The notes under the pieces are model-generated. The model did no database searches. It was not told the origin of the DNA and saw only the letters and a program-made list of their open reading frames with translations. Shown piece after piece: positions 1-4,763 of a stretch of 8,570 nucleotides of DNA (its first letter is position 1; every line of letters starts with the position of its first letter). The DNA comes from Streptosporangiaceae bacterium. GTDB lineage: Bacteria; Actinomycetota; Actinomycetes; Streptosporangiales; Streptosporangiaceae. Where the stretch lies: positions 1 to 8,570 of the forward strand of contig JASHTQ010000733.1 of assembly GCA_030040475.1 (NCBI GenBank). The letters are read 5' to 3'. A program made the translations under genes and the position numbers.

Positions 1-261
1 CGCGGGTGGCCGCAGCCGTTTTTGCAGCATGAGGACGATCCAGAGCACGATCGCCACCGCGGGCATGTAGATGATCAGGTAGAAGTAGAAGAACGGGAAG
101 TCGCCCACCTTCGGCGTCGCGCTGGCGTAGAGCGGCACGTACAGCGAGAAGAAGATCGACGCGATCACCAGGATGGCGATGACCGCCGAGGTGACCGGGT
201 GCGCGGCGACCGCGGACGCGGCGCGCCTGGGACTTCCTGACTGAACGGGGGGCTCGGTCAT
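1..261 (-). CDS. DUF3311 family membrane protein (N-terminal part, runs off left edge)
   Basis: This is a small integral membrane protein, seen for 87 codons and cut by the window edge. It starts at ATG 261-259 with MTEPPVQSGS. A short polar N-terminus is followed by one hydrophobic segment at about residues 24-42 (AVIAILVIASIFFSLYVPL), a short loop with PKVGDFPFFYFY, and a second segment at about 57-80. This two-helix layout with a conserved FPFFYFY-like stretch is typical of the DUF3311 family, whose members are usually near 80-100 residues and sit just before a sodium:solute symporter gene. I therefore infer that the gene is nearly complete and that a symporter follows beyond coordinate 1. 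The ribosome site is weak (GAGAGA a few bases upstream). The gene lies downstream of the GntR regulator on the same strand but is separated by 281 bp, so it probably has its own promoter. The precise function is unknown. Confidence 0.75.
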   Translation of the reverse strand, partial: MTEPPVQSGSPRRAASAVAAHPVTSAVIAILVIASIFFSLYVPLYASATPKVGDFPFFYFYLIIYMPAVAIVLWIVLMLQKRLRPPA

Positions 262-372
262 GATTTCTCTCTCGTCGGGGGACGGGGGACAGCCCTAGCA
301 CCGTGTGACTGGCGGCGCACAGGATGCACTCATGGTCCGCCCGAGACGGCGTCCCGGCAATGCCTCCGCGAC

Positions 373-502
373 ATCAAAGAAAATTGTTACCAAGCCGCTT
401 ATCATCTGATAATAATTTGATTCCCGCATTTCCAGGAGGCAACGCGAAATTATCAACTAATGATGATGTAAATCATACCAAAATGATCAGAATAAGATAA
501 AA
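373..502. promoter_or_regulatory. AT-rich intergenic core with repeated TTATCA/TGATAA motifs
   Basis: The 262-542 gap between the DUF3311 gene and the GntR gene contains about 130 bp that is roughly two-thirds A+T, in a window that is otherwise around 70% G+C. It holds the inverted repeat TTATCA-TC-TGATAA at 399-412 and a further TTATCA at 450-455, plus TGATCA at 484-489. In the leftward direction the repeat TTATCA can be read as a -35-like element 17 bp before TAACAA (rc of 384-389), so the palindrome may be an operator over the promoter of the DUF3311/symporter unit. No known regulator consensus fits well: only half of a Fur-type 7-1-7 site is present. No gene is visible here. Confidence 0.45.
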
Positions 503-527
503 GGCCCGATGCGCCCACTGCGGGACC
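499..527 (-). terminator. Possible intrinsic terminator of the GntR gene
   Basis: On the minus strand, 15 bp after the stop codon, GGtCCCG can pair with CGGGCC (arms at 521-527 and 503-508, one bulged base, 12-nt loop). It is followed directly by TTTT and more A/T. The stem is short and the loop long, so this is a modest candidate. It would separate the regulator from the DUF3311 gene further downstream. Confidence 0.4.
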
Positions 528-542
528 AACCGGCGGCGCTGG

Positions 543-1304
543 TCAGCGGCGGAGCCTGGTGACGAACTTGTACCTGTCGCCCCGGTACCATGACTGCGCC
601 CACTCGACCGGCTCGCCGGTGACGTCGAAGGCGTGCCTGGACAGCAGCAGCAGCGGCAGGCCCGCGTCCACCTCGAGCAGCGCGGCGTCGTGCGGATCCG
701 CGAGCACGGTCTCGATCGTCTCCTCCGCCTCGGCCAGCTGGATGCCGTACGCCGCCCGCAGCGTCTCGTACAGCGAGTGGTGCCGTTCCAGCTGCTTGCG
801 CAGGCCGGGAAAGCGTCCCGAGGGCAGCAGCGAGGTGTCGATCGACATCGGCTCGCCGTCGGCGAGCCGCAGCCGGTGGATGCGCAGCGCGCGGGCGCCT
901 GCCCTGATGCCGAGCAGCACCGCGAGCTTCTCGTCGGCCGCCACGTACCCGATGTCGAGGATCTTGGTCTGCGGGTGCAGGCCGTGGGCTCGCATGCCCT
1001 CGGTATAGCTGGCCAGCTCGAGCAGCTGGGCGACCTTGGGCTTGGCCACGAACGTGCCCTTGCCCTGCATGCGCAGCAGGCGGCCCTCGATGACGAGCTC
1101 GGCGAGCGCCTGCCTGACCGTGGTACGCGAGGTGCCGTACGAGCGCGCGAGCTCCCGCTCGGGCGGGACCGGGCTGCCGGCGTCCAGGGCCGCGGTGAGC
1201 TCGAGCAGCTGTCGCTTAACCTGGTAGTACTTCGGCAGCCGGGTCGGGCTGCCCGGGCCGGGGCTCCCGTCTGCGTCGTCGGCATGCGCCAGAGAAGCGG
1301 TCAT
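543..1304 (-). CDS. GntR-family transcriptional regulator, HutC/DasR-like
   Basis: A 253-residue cytoplasmic DNA-binding regulator. After a low-complexity N-terminus comes a winged helix-turn-helix at about residues 24-90: [20 protein letters not shown] is the recognition segment, ending in the wing [16 protein letters not shown] effector-binding domain follows at about 108-247, with [23 protein letters not shown] and YRGDRYKF. Length and wording closely resemble Streptomyces DasR (about 254 residues, also starting PKYY after its leader and ending YRGDRYKF). DasR senses amino-sugar phosphates and represses GlcNAc uptake genes. From memory I judge this a DasR-like paralogue or orthologue, so the ligand may be a sugar phosphate, but no TGGTCTAGACCA-type dre site is seen nearby. 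The start ATG 1304-1302 lacks a clear ribosome site; no better in-frame start lies upstream of the HTH. It is divergent from pdtaS and likely autoregulated. Confidence 0.93.
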   Translation of the reverse strand: MTASLAHADDADGSPGPGSPTRLPKYYQVKRQLLELTAALDAGSPVPPERELARSYGTSRTTVRQALAELVIEGRLLRMQGKGTFVAKPKVAQLLELASYTEGMRAHGLHPQTKILDIGYVAADEKLAVLLGIRAGARALRIHRLRLADGEPMSIDTSLLPSGRFPGLRKQLERHHSLYETLRAAYGIQLAEAEETIETVLADPHDAALLEVDAGLPLLLLSRHAFDVTGEPVEWAQSWYRGDRYKFVTRLRR

Positions 1305-1310
1305 CCGGAA

Positions 1311-1325
1311 TCATTGCCTTAATGA
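1311..1325. promoter_or_regulatory. Small inverted repeat just upstream of the GntR start
   Basis: TCATT-GCCTT-AATGA is a perfect 5-bp-arm inverted repeat lying 7 bp before the GntR start codon. Placed there it could be an autoregulatory operator or overlap the transcription start. It is short and AT-biased, so chance is possible. Confidence 0.3.
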
Positions 1326-1375
1326 AGGGTGAACGTCAACTCACATGGTCGCGCACCGCGGCCCGCAGCGCAGCC

Positions 1376-1413
1376 CTACGGCCGGCAAGCGGCGCCGCAG
1401 GGCGCCGTAGCAT
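1376..1413 (+). promoter_or_regulatory. Candidate leaderless promoter of pdtaS with nested palindromes
   Basis: TAGCAT (1408-1413) fits the actinobacterial -10 pattern TAnnnT. It ends 6 nt before the GTG start at 1420, so transcription would begin at the start codon; no ribosome site is visible, which supports a leaderless mRNA. The -10 overlaps the right arm of a 7-bp inverted repeat, CTACGGC (1376-1382) with GCCGTAG (1404-1410). Between the arms lies a perfect 10-bp palindrome, GCGGCGCCGC (1389-1398). The arrangement would suit a repressor site between -10 and about -44. Confidence 0.5.
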
Positions 1414-1419
1414 GATGTC

Positions 1420-2940
1420 GTGCCCACGCTAACCGACCTGGCCAGGAGCCACACCGGCCTGGGCGGCGCCGATCTGGAGTGGCTGCACACGCTGGTGTCC
1501 GACTGGCAGCTCCTTGCCGACCTGTCCTTCGCCGACCTGATCTTGTGGGCGTCGGCGCGCGACGGCGGGGGCTGGCTGGCGGTGGCCCAGATGCGCCCGA
1601 CCACCGGGCCGACATCGCTGCAGGACGACGTGGTGGGGACGTTCGCGGGCGCGGAGGACAGGCGGCTGCTCGACCTCGTGTCCGCCGAGCGGCGGATCTG
1701 GCGGGAGAGCGACCCGGACTGGACGAACGGCGTCCCGGTGCGCACCGAGGGCATCCCGGTGATGCGGGCCGGGCGGGTGATCGCGGTGATCGAGCGGTGC
1801 ACCAACCTGAACTCCGCCCGTACCCCCAGTCGGCTCGAGCTGACCTACCTGCAGGGCGCCGACGTCCTGGCCCGGATGGTCGCGGAGGGCACGTACCCGT
1901 TCCCGGGCAGCGAGGCGATGCTGGTCAGGTCGCCGCGCGTCGGCGACGGGCTGCTCAGGCTCGGCCGGACCGGGCAGGTCACCTACGCCAGCCCGAACGC
2001 CCAGTCCGCCTACCGCCGGCTCGGGCTCGCCGCCGATCTGATCGGCGCGGACCTCGGCGTGGTCACCGCGGGGCTGTGCGCGAGCGACGAGCCGCTGGAT
2101 GAGTCGCTGATGGTCGTGGCGACCGGCCGGTCACCGCGCGAGGCCGAGGTGACCGCGAACGGGTCGGTGGTCCAGCTCCGCTCGATCCCGCTCATCGTCG
2201 GCGGCGACAGGACCGGCGCGCTCGTCCTGGTCCGCGACGTCACCGAGCTCCGCAGCCGGGAGCGCGAGCTGATGACCAAGGACGCCACGATCAGGGAGAT
2301 CCATCACCGGGTGAAGAACAACCTGCAGACGGTCGCGGCGCTGCTGCGGCTGCAGGCCAGGCGGCTGCGCGCGCCGGAGGCCAGGGCCGCCCTCGACGAG
2401 GCGGTCCGCCGGGTCGGGTCGATCGCGGTCGTGCACGAGACGCTGGCACAGGGGTCGGAGGAGATCGTCGACTTCGACGAGATCGCGGACCGGGTGGCGA
2501 TGATGGCCGTGGAGGTGTCGGCGCCCGAGGCCGGGGTTGTGCCGAAGCTCATCGGGTCGTTCGGCCCGCTGTCGGCCTCGGTGGCGACTCCGCTGGCGAT
2601 GGTGCTGACCGAACTGCTGCAGAACGCCCTCGAGCACGGTTTCCCGCAGTCCGCCCGCGACCAGGGATGCGACCAGGGACAGGGGTGGCTCGAGGTGACC
2701 GCGGTGCGCGAGCCCGAGCGGCTCAGGGTGACGGTCGCGGACAGCGGGGTCGGCCTGCCGCCCGGGTTCGACCTGGACTCGGCCACCAGCCTCGGCCTGC
2801 AGATCGTGCGCACGCTGGTCCTCGGGGAACTCGGCGGGCGGCTGAGGATCACGCCGCGGCCGGGCGGCGGGACCGAAGCGTTCGTTGACCTCCCGGTCGG
2901 CCCAGAACAGGAGCTAGCGCAGGACGCTGGGCAGGGCTAG
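1420..2940 (+). CDS. pdtaS: PdtaS-type sensor histidine kinase
   Basis: A 506-residue histidine kinase without membrane segments. Residues 1-155 form a GAF-like sensor (H_kinase_N type) and about 170-278 a PAS domain ending VRDVTELRSRERE. A HisKA_2/HWE-like dimerization helix at 288-345 holds EIHHRVKNNLQT, with phospho-acceptor His296 by alignment to HRVKN. The GHKL ATPase domain at about 385-495 has its N box at ELLQNALEHGF (Asn402), DSGVGLP (441-447) and SLGLQIV (457-463). Domain order and length (501 residues in M. tuberculosis PdtaS) match, and whiB1 lies directly next to it as in Mycobacterium. PdtaS phosphorylates PdtaR, an ANTAR antiterminator, which is not in this window. The start is GTG 1420; the ATGs at 1412 and 1415 are out of frame. 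The gene converges on whiB1 with a 36-bp gap and no clear terminator. A 12-bp duplication lies in the presumed ATP lid. Confidence 0.9.
   Translation: MPTLTDLARSHTGLGGADLEWLHTLVSDWQLLADLSFADLILWASARDGGGWLAVAQMRPTTGPTSLQDDVVGTFAGAEDRRLLDLVSAERRIWRESDPDWTNGVPVRTEGIPVMRAGRVIAVIERCTNLNSARTPSRLELTYLQGADVLARMVAEGTYPFPGSEAMLVRSPRVGDGLLRLGRTGQVTYASPNAQSAYRRLGLAADLIGADLGVVTAGLCASDEPLDESLMVVATGRSPREAEVTANGSVVQLRSIPLIVGGDRTGALVLVRDVTELRSRERELMTKDATIREIHHRVKNNLQTVAALLRLQARRLRAPEARAALDEAVRRVGSIAVVHETLAQGSEEIVDFDEIADRVAMMAVEVSAPEAGVVPKLIGSFGPLSASVATPLAMVLTELLQNALEHGFPQSARDQGCDQGQGWLEVTAVREPERLRVTVADSGVGLPPGFDLDSATSLGLQIVRTLVLGELGGRLRITPRPGGGTEAFVDLPVGPEQELAQDAGQG
2657..2680 (+). repeat. 12-bp tandem duplication inside pdtaS
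   Basis: GCGACCAGGGAT is followed immediately by GCGACCAGGGAC: 11 of 12 bases are identical and the frame is preserved. It encodes the DQG-CDQG stretch at residues 414-420, in the variable loop between the N box and the DSGVG box of the ATPase domain. This looks like a slippage duplication in a tolerant loop. Confidence 0.7.
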
Positions 2941-2976
2941 CGCAGACGTGGCGGGAGGCTGGGCGGCGGCGCAGGT

Positions 2977-3231
2977 CTAGGCGTGTGCGCGGGCCCGGAG
3001 CCTGATCGTCCGGCGCTTGAGCGCGCGCCGCTCGTCCTCGCTCATCCCGCCCCAGACACCGGCGTCCTGGCCGGAGTCGATCGCCCAGTTCAGGCACTCC
3101 TGCACCACCGGGCAACGGCGGCACACCTGCTTGGCTTCCTCGATCTGGAGCAGCGCGGGACCGCTGTTCCCGATGGGGAAGAACAGCTCAGGGTCGACCT
3201 GACGGCAGGCGGCTTCGCTACGCCAGTCCAT
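2977..3231 (-). CDS. whiB1: WhiB1/WblE-type iron-sulfur transcription factor
   Basis: An 84-residue WhiB protein. Four cysteines at 9, 37, 40 and 46 (C-x27-C-x2-C-x5-C) bind a 4Fe-4S cluster, followed by the G[V/I]WGG turn at GVWGGMSEDERRALKRR and a basic DNA-binding tail. The cysteine spacing, the LFFP-GNSGPA stretch and the length are the same as in M. tuberculosis WhiB1, which binds the housekeeping sigma factor and becomes a DNA binder after NO attack on the cluster; the Streptomyces counterpart is WblE. The start is ATG 3231-3229, not the GTG at 3240: AAGGAG (3245-3240) sits 8 nt before the ATG but overlaps the GTG, and this choice gives the family length. The flanking order pdtaS-whiB1-lipid kinase supports orthology. 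A CRP-like site and an inverted repeat lie upstream. Confidence 0.95.
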   Translation of the reverse strand: MDWRSEAACRQVDPELFFPIGNSGPALLQIEEAKQVCRRCPVVQECLNWAIDSGQDAGVWGGMSEDERRALKRRTIRLRARAHA

Positions 3232-3239
3232 GACGTCCA

Positions 3240-3245
3240 CTCCTT
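3240..3245 (-). promoter_or_regulatory. whiB1 ribosome binding site (decides the start)
   Basis: On the minus strand AAGGAG is placed 8 nt before ATG 3231. The upstream in-frame GTG at 3240-3238 overlaps this site and cannot use it, so the shorter 84-residue product is preferred. Confidence 0.8.
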
Positions 3246-3252
3246 CTCGGCG

Positions 3253-3280
3253 ACCGGATGATCGGACGACTGCATCCGGT
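3253..3280. promoter_or_regulatory. 8-bp inverted repeat in the whiB1 promoter/leader
   Basis: ACCGGATG (3253-3260) and CATCCGGT (3273-3280) are perfect complements with a 12-bp spacer. On the minus strand the repeat overlaps a -10-like TATACC (3283-3278) and ends 7 bp before the ribosome site. It could be an operator, for example for autoregulation as reported for M. tuberculosis WhiB1, or a leader hairpin near the ribosome site. Confidence 0.5.
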
Positions 3281-3302
3281 ATACAGCGTCATTCAAAAGT
3301 TC

Positions 3303-3368
3303 GCGTCACGCAAAGACCCGCTCTGGTTGCCGGCCGCTCACCTGCACCGAGTCGGTCTTGCGTCACGC
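3303..3368. repeat. Two direct copies of GCGTCACGC upstream of whiB1
   Basis: GCGTCACGC occurs at 3303-3311 and 3360-3368, 57 bp apart start to start. Each copy is itself a near-palindrome (GCGT-C-ACGC). Both lie between the CRP-like palindrome and the whiB1 start, so they may be paired sites for an unidentified regulator. The intervening DNA shows no gene. Confidence 0.4.
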
Positions 3369-3388
3369 TCACCTAGGTCATTCCTCCC

Positions 3389-3420
3389 GTCCAGCTTGTG
3401 AAGAATTTCACGAGCTGGAC
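3389..3420. promoter_or_regulatory. CRP-family operator within a 14-bp-arm palindrome
   Basis: The left arm GTCCAGCTTGTGAA (3389-3402) and right arm TTCACGAGCTGGAC (3407-3420) match as inverted repeats at 13 of 14 positions around the 4-bp centre GAAT. The middle reads TGTGA-AGAATT-TCACG, nine of ten bases of the CRP consensus TGTGA-N6-TCACA. In M. tuberculosis the whiB1 promoter is known to carry CRP (Rv3676) sites. The centre at 3404.5 is 41.5 bp from a start site that would follow a TAGGTG -10-like element (3375-3370), a class II spacing; that start site is inferred. As RNA it would also form a strong hairpin, but no T-run follows on either strand, so a terminator is unlikely. Confidence 0.65.
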
Positions 3421-3650
3421 CAAATTGTTGCGGCCGTCCAAGTTGCCTAGGACCGTCACCGATGCCGAGCAAGAACTCGACCCGGGTCGCGAGCGGCCCG
3501 GGCGTGCCCCCGAAGGCGACGCAGACGTCATCAAGGCCGATGACAGATGCGATGCGCCCCCGCGCCAGACATCACGTTAAGCCTCTCAACGTAGGTTGGC
3601 GAACGCAAGGGTCCACAGGGAACCCTCAGGTGAATTCAATGTCAGATCGA
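3421..3650. other. Non-coding part of the 419-bp gap between lipid kinase and whiB1
   Basis: No convincing gene is visible. Minus-strand features are a weak hairpin soon after the lipid-kinase stop (AGGGT and CC at 3608-3614 with GG and ACCCT at 3619-3626, no T-run) and a TAnnnT element TAACGT (3579-3574). The latter sits in the inverted repeat ACGTT/AACGT (3574-3592) and could be a distal whiB1 promoter giving a leader of about 335 nt. The palindrome CCTAGG occurs at 3446-3451 and again at 3372-3377. A rightward open frame from GTG 3398 has unusually low G/C at third positions and no ribosome site. Confidence 0.4.
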
Positions 3651-4694
3651 TCACATTTTGCTCGCGCCGCGTCGGTCGGCTCCCGTCCGGCTCCCGAACG
3701 GCACCCGTCCGGCTCCGGGGCGGCTCCCGGCCGGCTCCCCGCGTGGCTGCCGGGCGGCTCCCGGCAGGCCCTTTGCCGGTAACGCGACGACGCGGAGCGC
3801 ATGCGGTACGAATTGGAATTTGACCGCTTCGGTCTCGCCCAGATACTCGCCGTCGACCTGGAACGCGATCGGCCGGGCGGAGCGCACCGTCATCGTGTCA
3901 ATGCCAGAGGCGGTGAGCACGTGCCGTCCGCGCGGCGGCCTGCTCCGGACCAGGAGCATCTGCCCGACCGCGCCGAATATCGCCGTCAGGTTCAGCTTGC
4001 CCAGCGCCACCAGGTCGAGGCCCGAGCTGAAATCCGGGTCGGGAAACGGCAGCAGCGGCCGCCCGCGAAGGTAGGTCCACGGGGAGTGGTTGGTGACGAT
4101 CGTCATGAACAGCCGCGGCGTCGGCGGCTGCCCGTCACGCTCGACCGTCAGCGCGGGGACGCGCCGGTCGGCACCGGAGTAGTAGCGGCGCAGCATCGCC
4201 CAGCCGAACAGCCGTGCGCTCTCCCGGTGCCCGTCCGCCCGCAGCCGCTCGACCTCGCCCACGACCTCGGCATCCATGCCGAGCCCCGCGCTGAACGTGA
4301 AGTACCTGTCGCCGGCCAGCCCGAGCCCGATCGTCCGGTAGCGCCCGCCGGCGATCACGTCCCCGATCCTGCCGATAGCCGCCCGGGTGTCGACCGGCAG
4401 CCCGAGCGCCCTGGCGAGCACGTTACCGCCGCCGCCCGGAAGCAGCGCGAGCAGCGGACGGCTCCCGCCCGGCCTGCTCATGAGCCCGTTGACGGCCTCG
4501 TTGATCGCCCCGTCGCCGCCGAGCACGATCACGAGCTCGGTGTCGGCAGCCTCGGCGAGCTCGCGGGCATGCCCGCGGTGCCGGGTATGTTCGACGTCGA
4601 GGTCGACAAGGTCGGCGAGCGAGCGGACCACCAGGTCGCTGGCGTTGCCCGTGGTGGTGGTCGCACGCGGGTTGACGATCAGGAGGCCGCGCAC
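3651..4694 (-). CDS. Diacylglycerol kinase-family lipid kinase
   Basis: A 347-residue protein of the DAGK/YegS/sphingosine-kinase superfamily, which phosphorylates lipid hydroxyls with ATP at the membrane face. Signatures in order are LLIVNPRAT (4-12), the nucleotide loop GGDGAINE (59-66), LPGGGGNVLAR (85-95), SAGLGMDAEVV (135-145) and QVDGE (279-283), which in the family supplies acidic catalytic/metal residues. GGDGA replaces the usual GGDGT and PGGGGN the usual PxGTxN. No membrane helix is seen. Conserved sequence ends near residue 309; the last about 35 residues are encoded by an 11-bp tandem array. The start is GTG 4694-4692, placing LLIVNP at the family's usual N-terminus. Its place upstream of whiB1 on the same strand matches Rv3218 as I recall it. 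The true substrate (diacylglycerol or another lipid) cannot be read from sequence. Confidence 0.88.
   Translation of the reverse strand: MRGLLIVNPRATTTTGNASDLVVRSLADLVDLDVEHTRHRGHARELAEAADTELVIVLGGDGAINEAVNGLMSRPGGSRPLLALLPGGGGNVLARALGLPVDTRAAIGRIGDVIAGGRYRTIGLGLAGDRYFTFSAGLGMDAEVVGEVERLRADGHRESARLFGWAMLRRYYSGADRRVPALTVERDGQPPTPRLFMTIVTNHSPWTYLRGRPLLPFPDPDFSSGLDLVALGKLNLTAIFGAVGQMLLVRSRPPRGRHVLTASGIDTMTVRSARPIAFQVDGEYLGETEAVKFQFVPHALRVVALPAKGLPGAARQPRGEPAGSRPGAGRVPFGSRTGADRRGASKM
3677..3763 (+). repeat. 11-bp tandem array forming the 3' end of the lipid-kinase gene
   Basis: About eight copies of CGGCTCCCGnn start at 3677, 3688, 3699, 3710, 3721, 3732, 3744 and 3755: every step is 11 bp except one of 12. 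Variants include CGGCACCCG, CGGCTCCGG and TGGCTGCCG. Because 11 is not a multiple of 3, the array is read in all three frames in turn and gives an 11-residue quasi-repeat in the protein, such as GSRPGAGRVPF then GSRTGADRRGA. The array lies within the coding region just before its stop codon. Confidence 0.8.
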
Positions 4695-4700
4695 TCGCCC

Positions 4701-4721
4701 AGGCTAACCGGCGCCTAAGCT
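4701..4721. promoter_or_regulatory. Divergent promoter pair between lipid-kinase and membrane-protein genes
   Basis: Only 68 or 69 bp separate the two divergent starts. Leftward, TAGCCT (rc of 4701-4706) fits TAnnnT and ends 6 nt before the lipid kinase GTG, suggesting a leaderless or nearly leaderless mRNA. Rightward, TAAGCT (4716-4721) fits the same pattern, about 42 bp before the ATG of the membrane protein. -35 elements are not recognizable. The two -10 elements are 9 bp apart, so the promoters would compete. Confidence 0.4.
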
Positions 4722-4763
4722 GGGAGCCGGTGCGGCCCCGGATGTTCGAGGGATTGGTGCGGA

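Noticed and set aside
460..471. AGGAGG at 434-439 followed by ATG ATG ATG TAA
   Set aside because: The reading frame is three codons long and the spacing to the first ATG is too long; most likely chance within the AT-rich island.
473..1322. Other long frames across the GntR gene on both strands
   Set aside because: Compositionally Ser/Arg- or Gln/Arg-rich translations with no domain; the frame at 543-1304 encodes a full GntR-UTRA protein.
1329..1344. GTGA-N8-TCAC upstream of pdtaS, considered as a second CRP site
   Set aside because: The spacer is 8 bp, not the 6 bp that CRP-family dimers need, and nothing beyond the 4-bp arms matches.
3389..3420. The long palindrome as an intrinsic terminator of the lipid-kinase transcript
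   Set aside because: No T-run follows on either strand and it lies 230 bp after the stop; the CRP-like core is a better explanation.
3398..3580. Rightward 60-codon frame (GTG start) in the whiB1 upstream region
   Set aside because: No ribosome site, third-position G+C clearly lower than in the real genes, no recognizable protein features, and its start lies inside the CRP-like palindrome.
3801..4718. Long rightward open frame (over 300 codons) opposite the lipid-kinase gene
   Set aside because: It is a GC-rich shadow of the lipid kinase. The product is Arg/Pro-rich without domains, while the opposite strand carries all family motifs.
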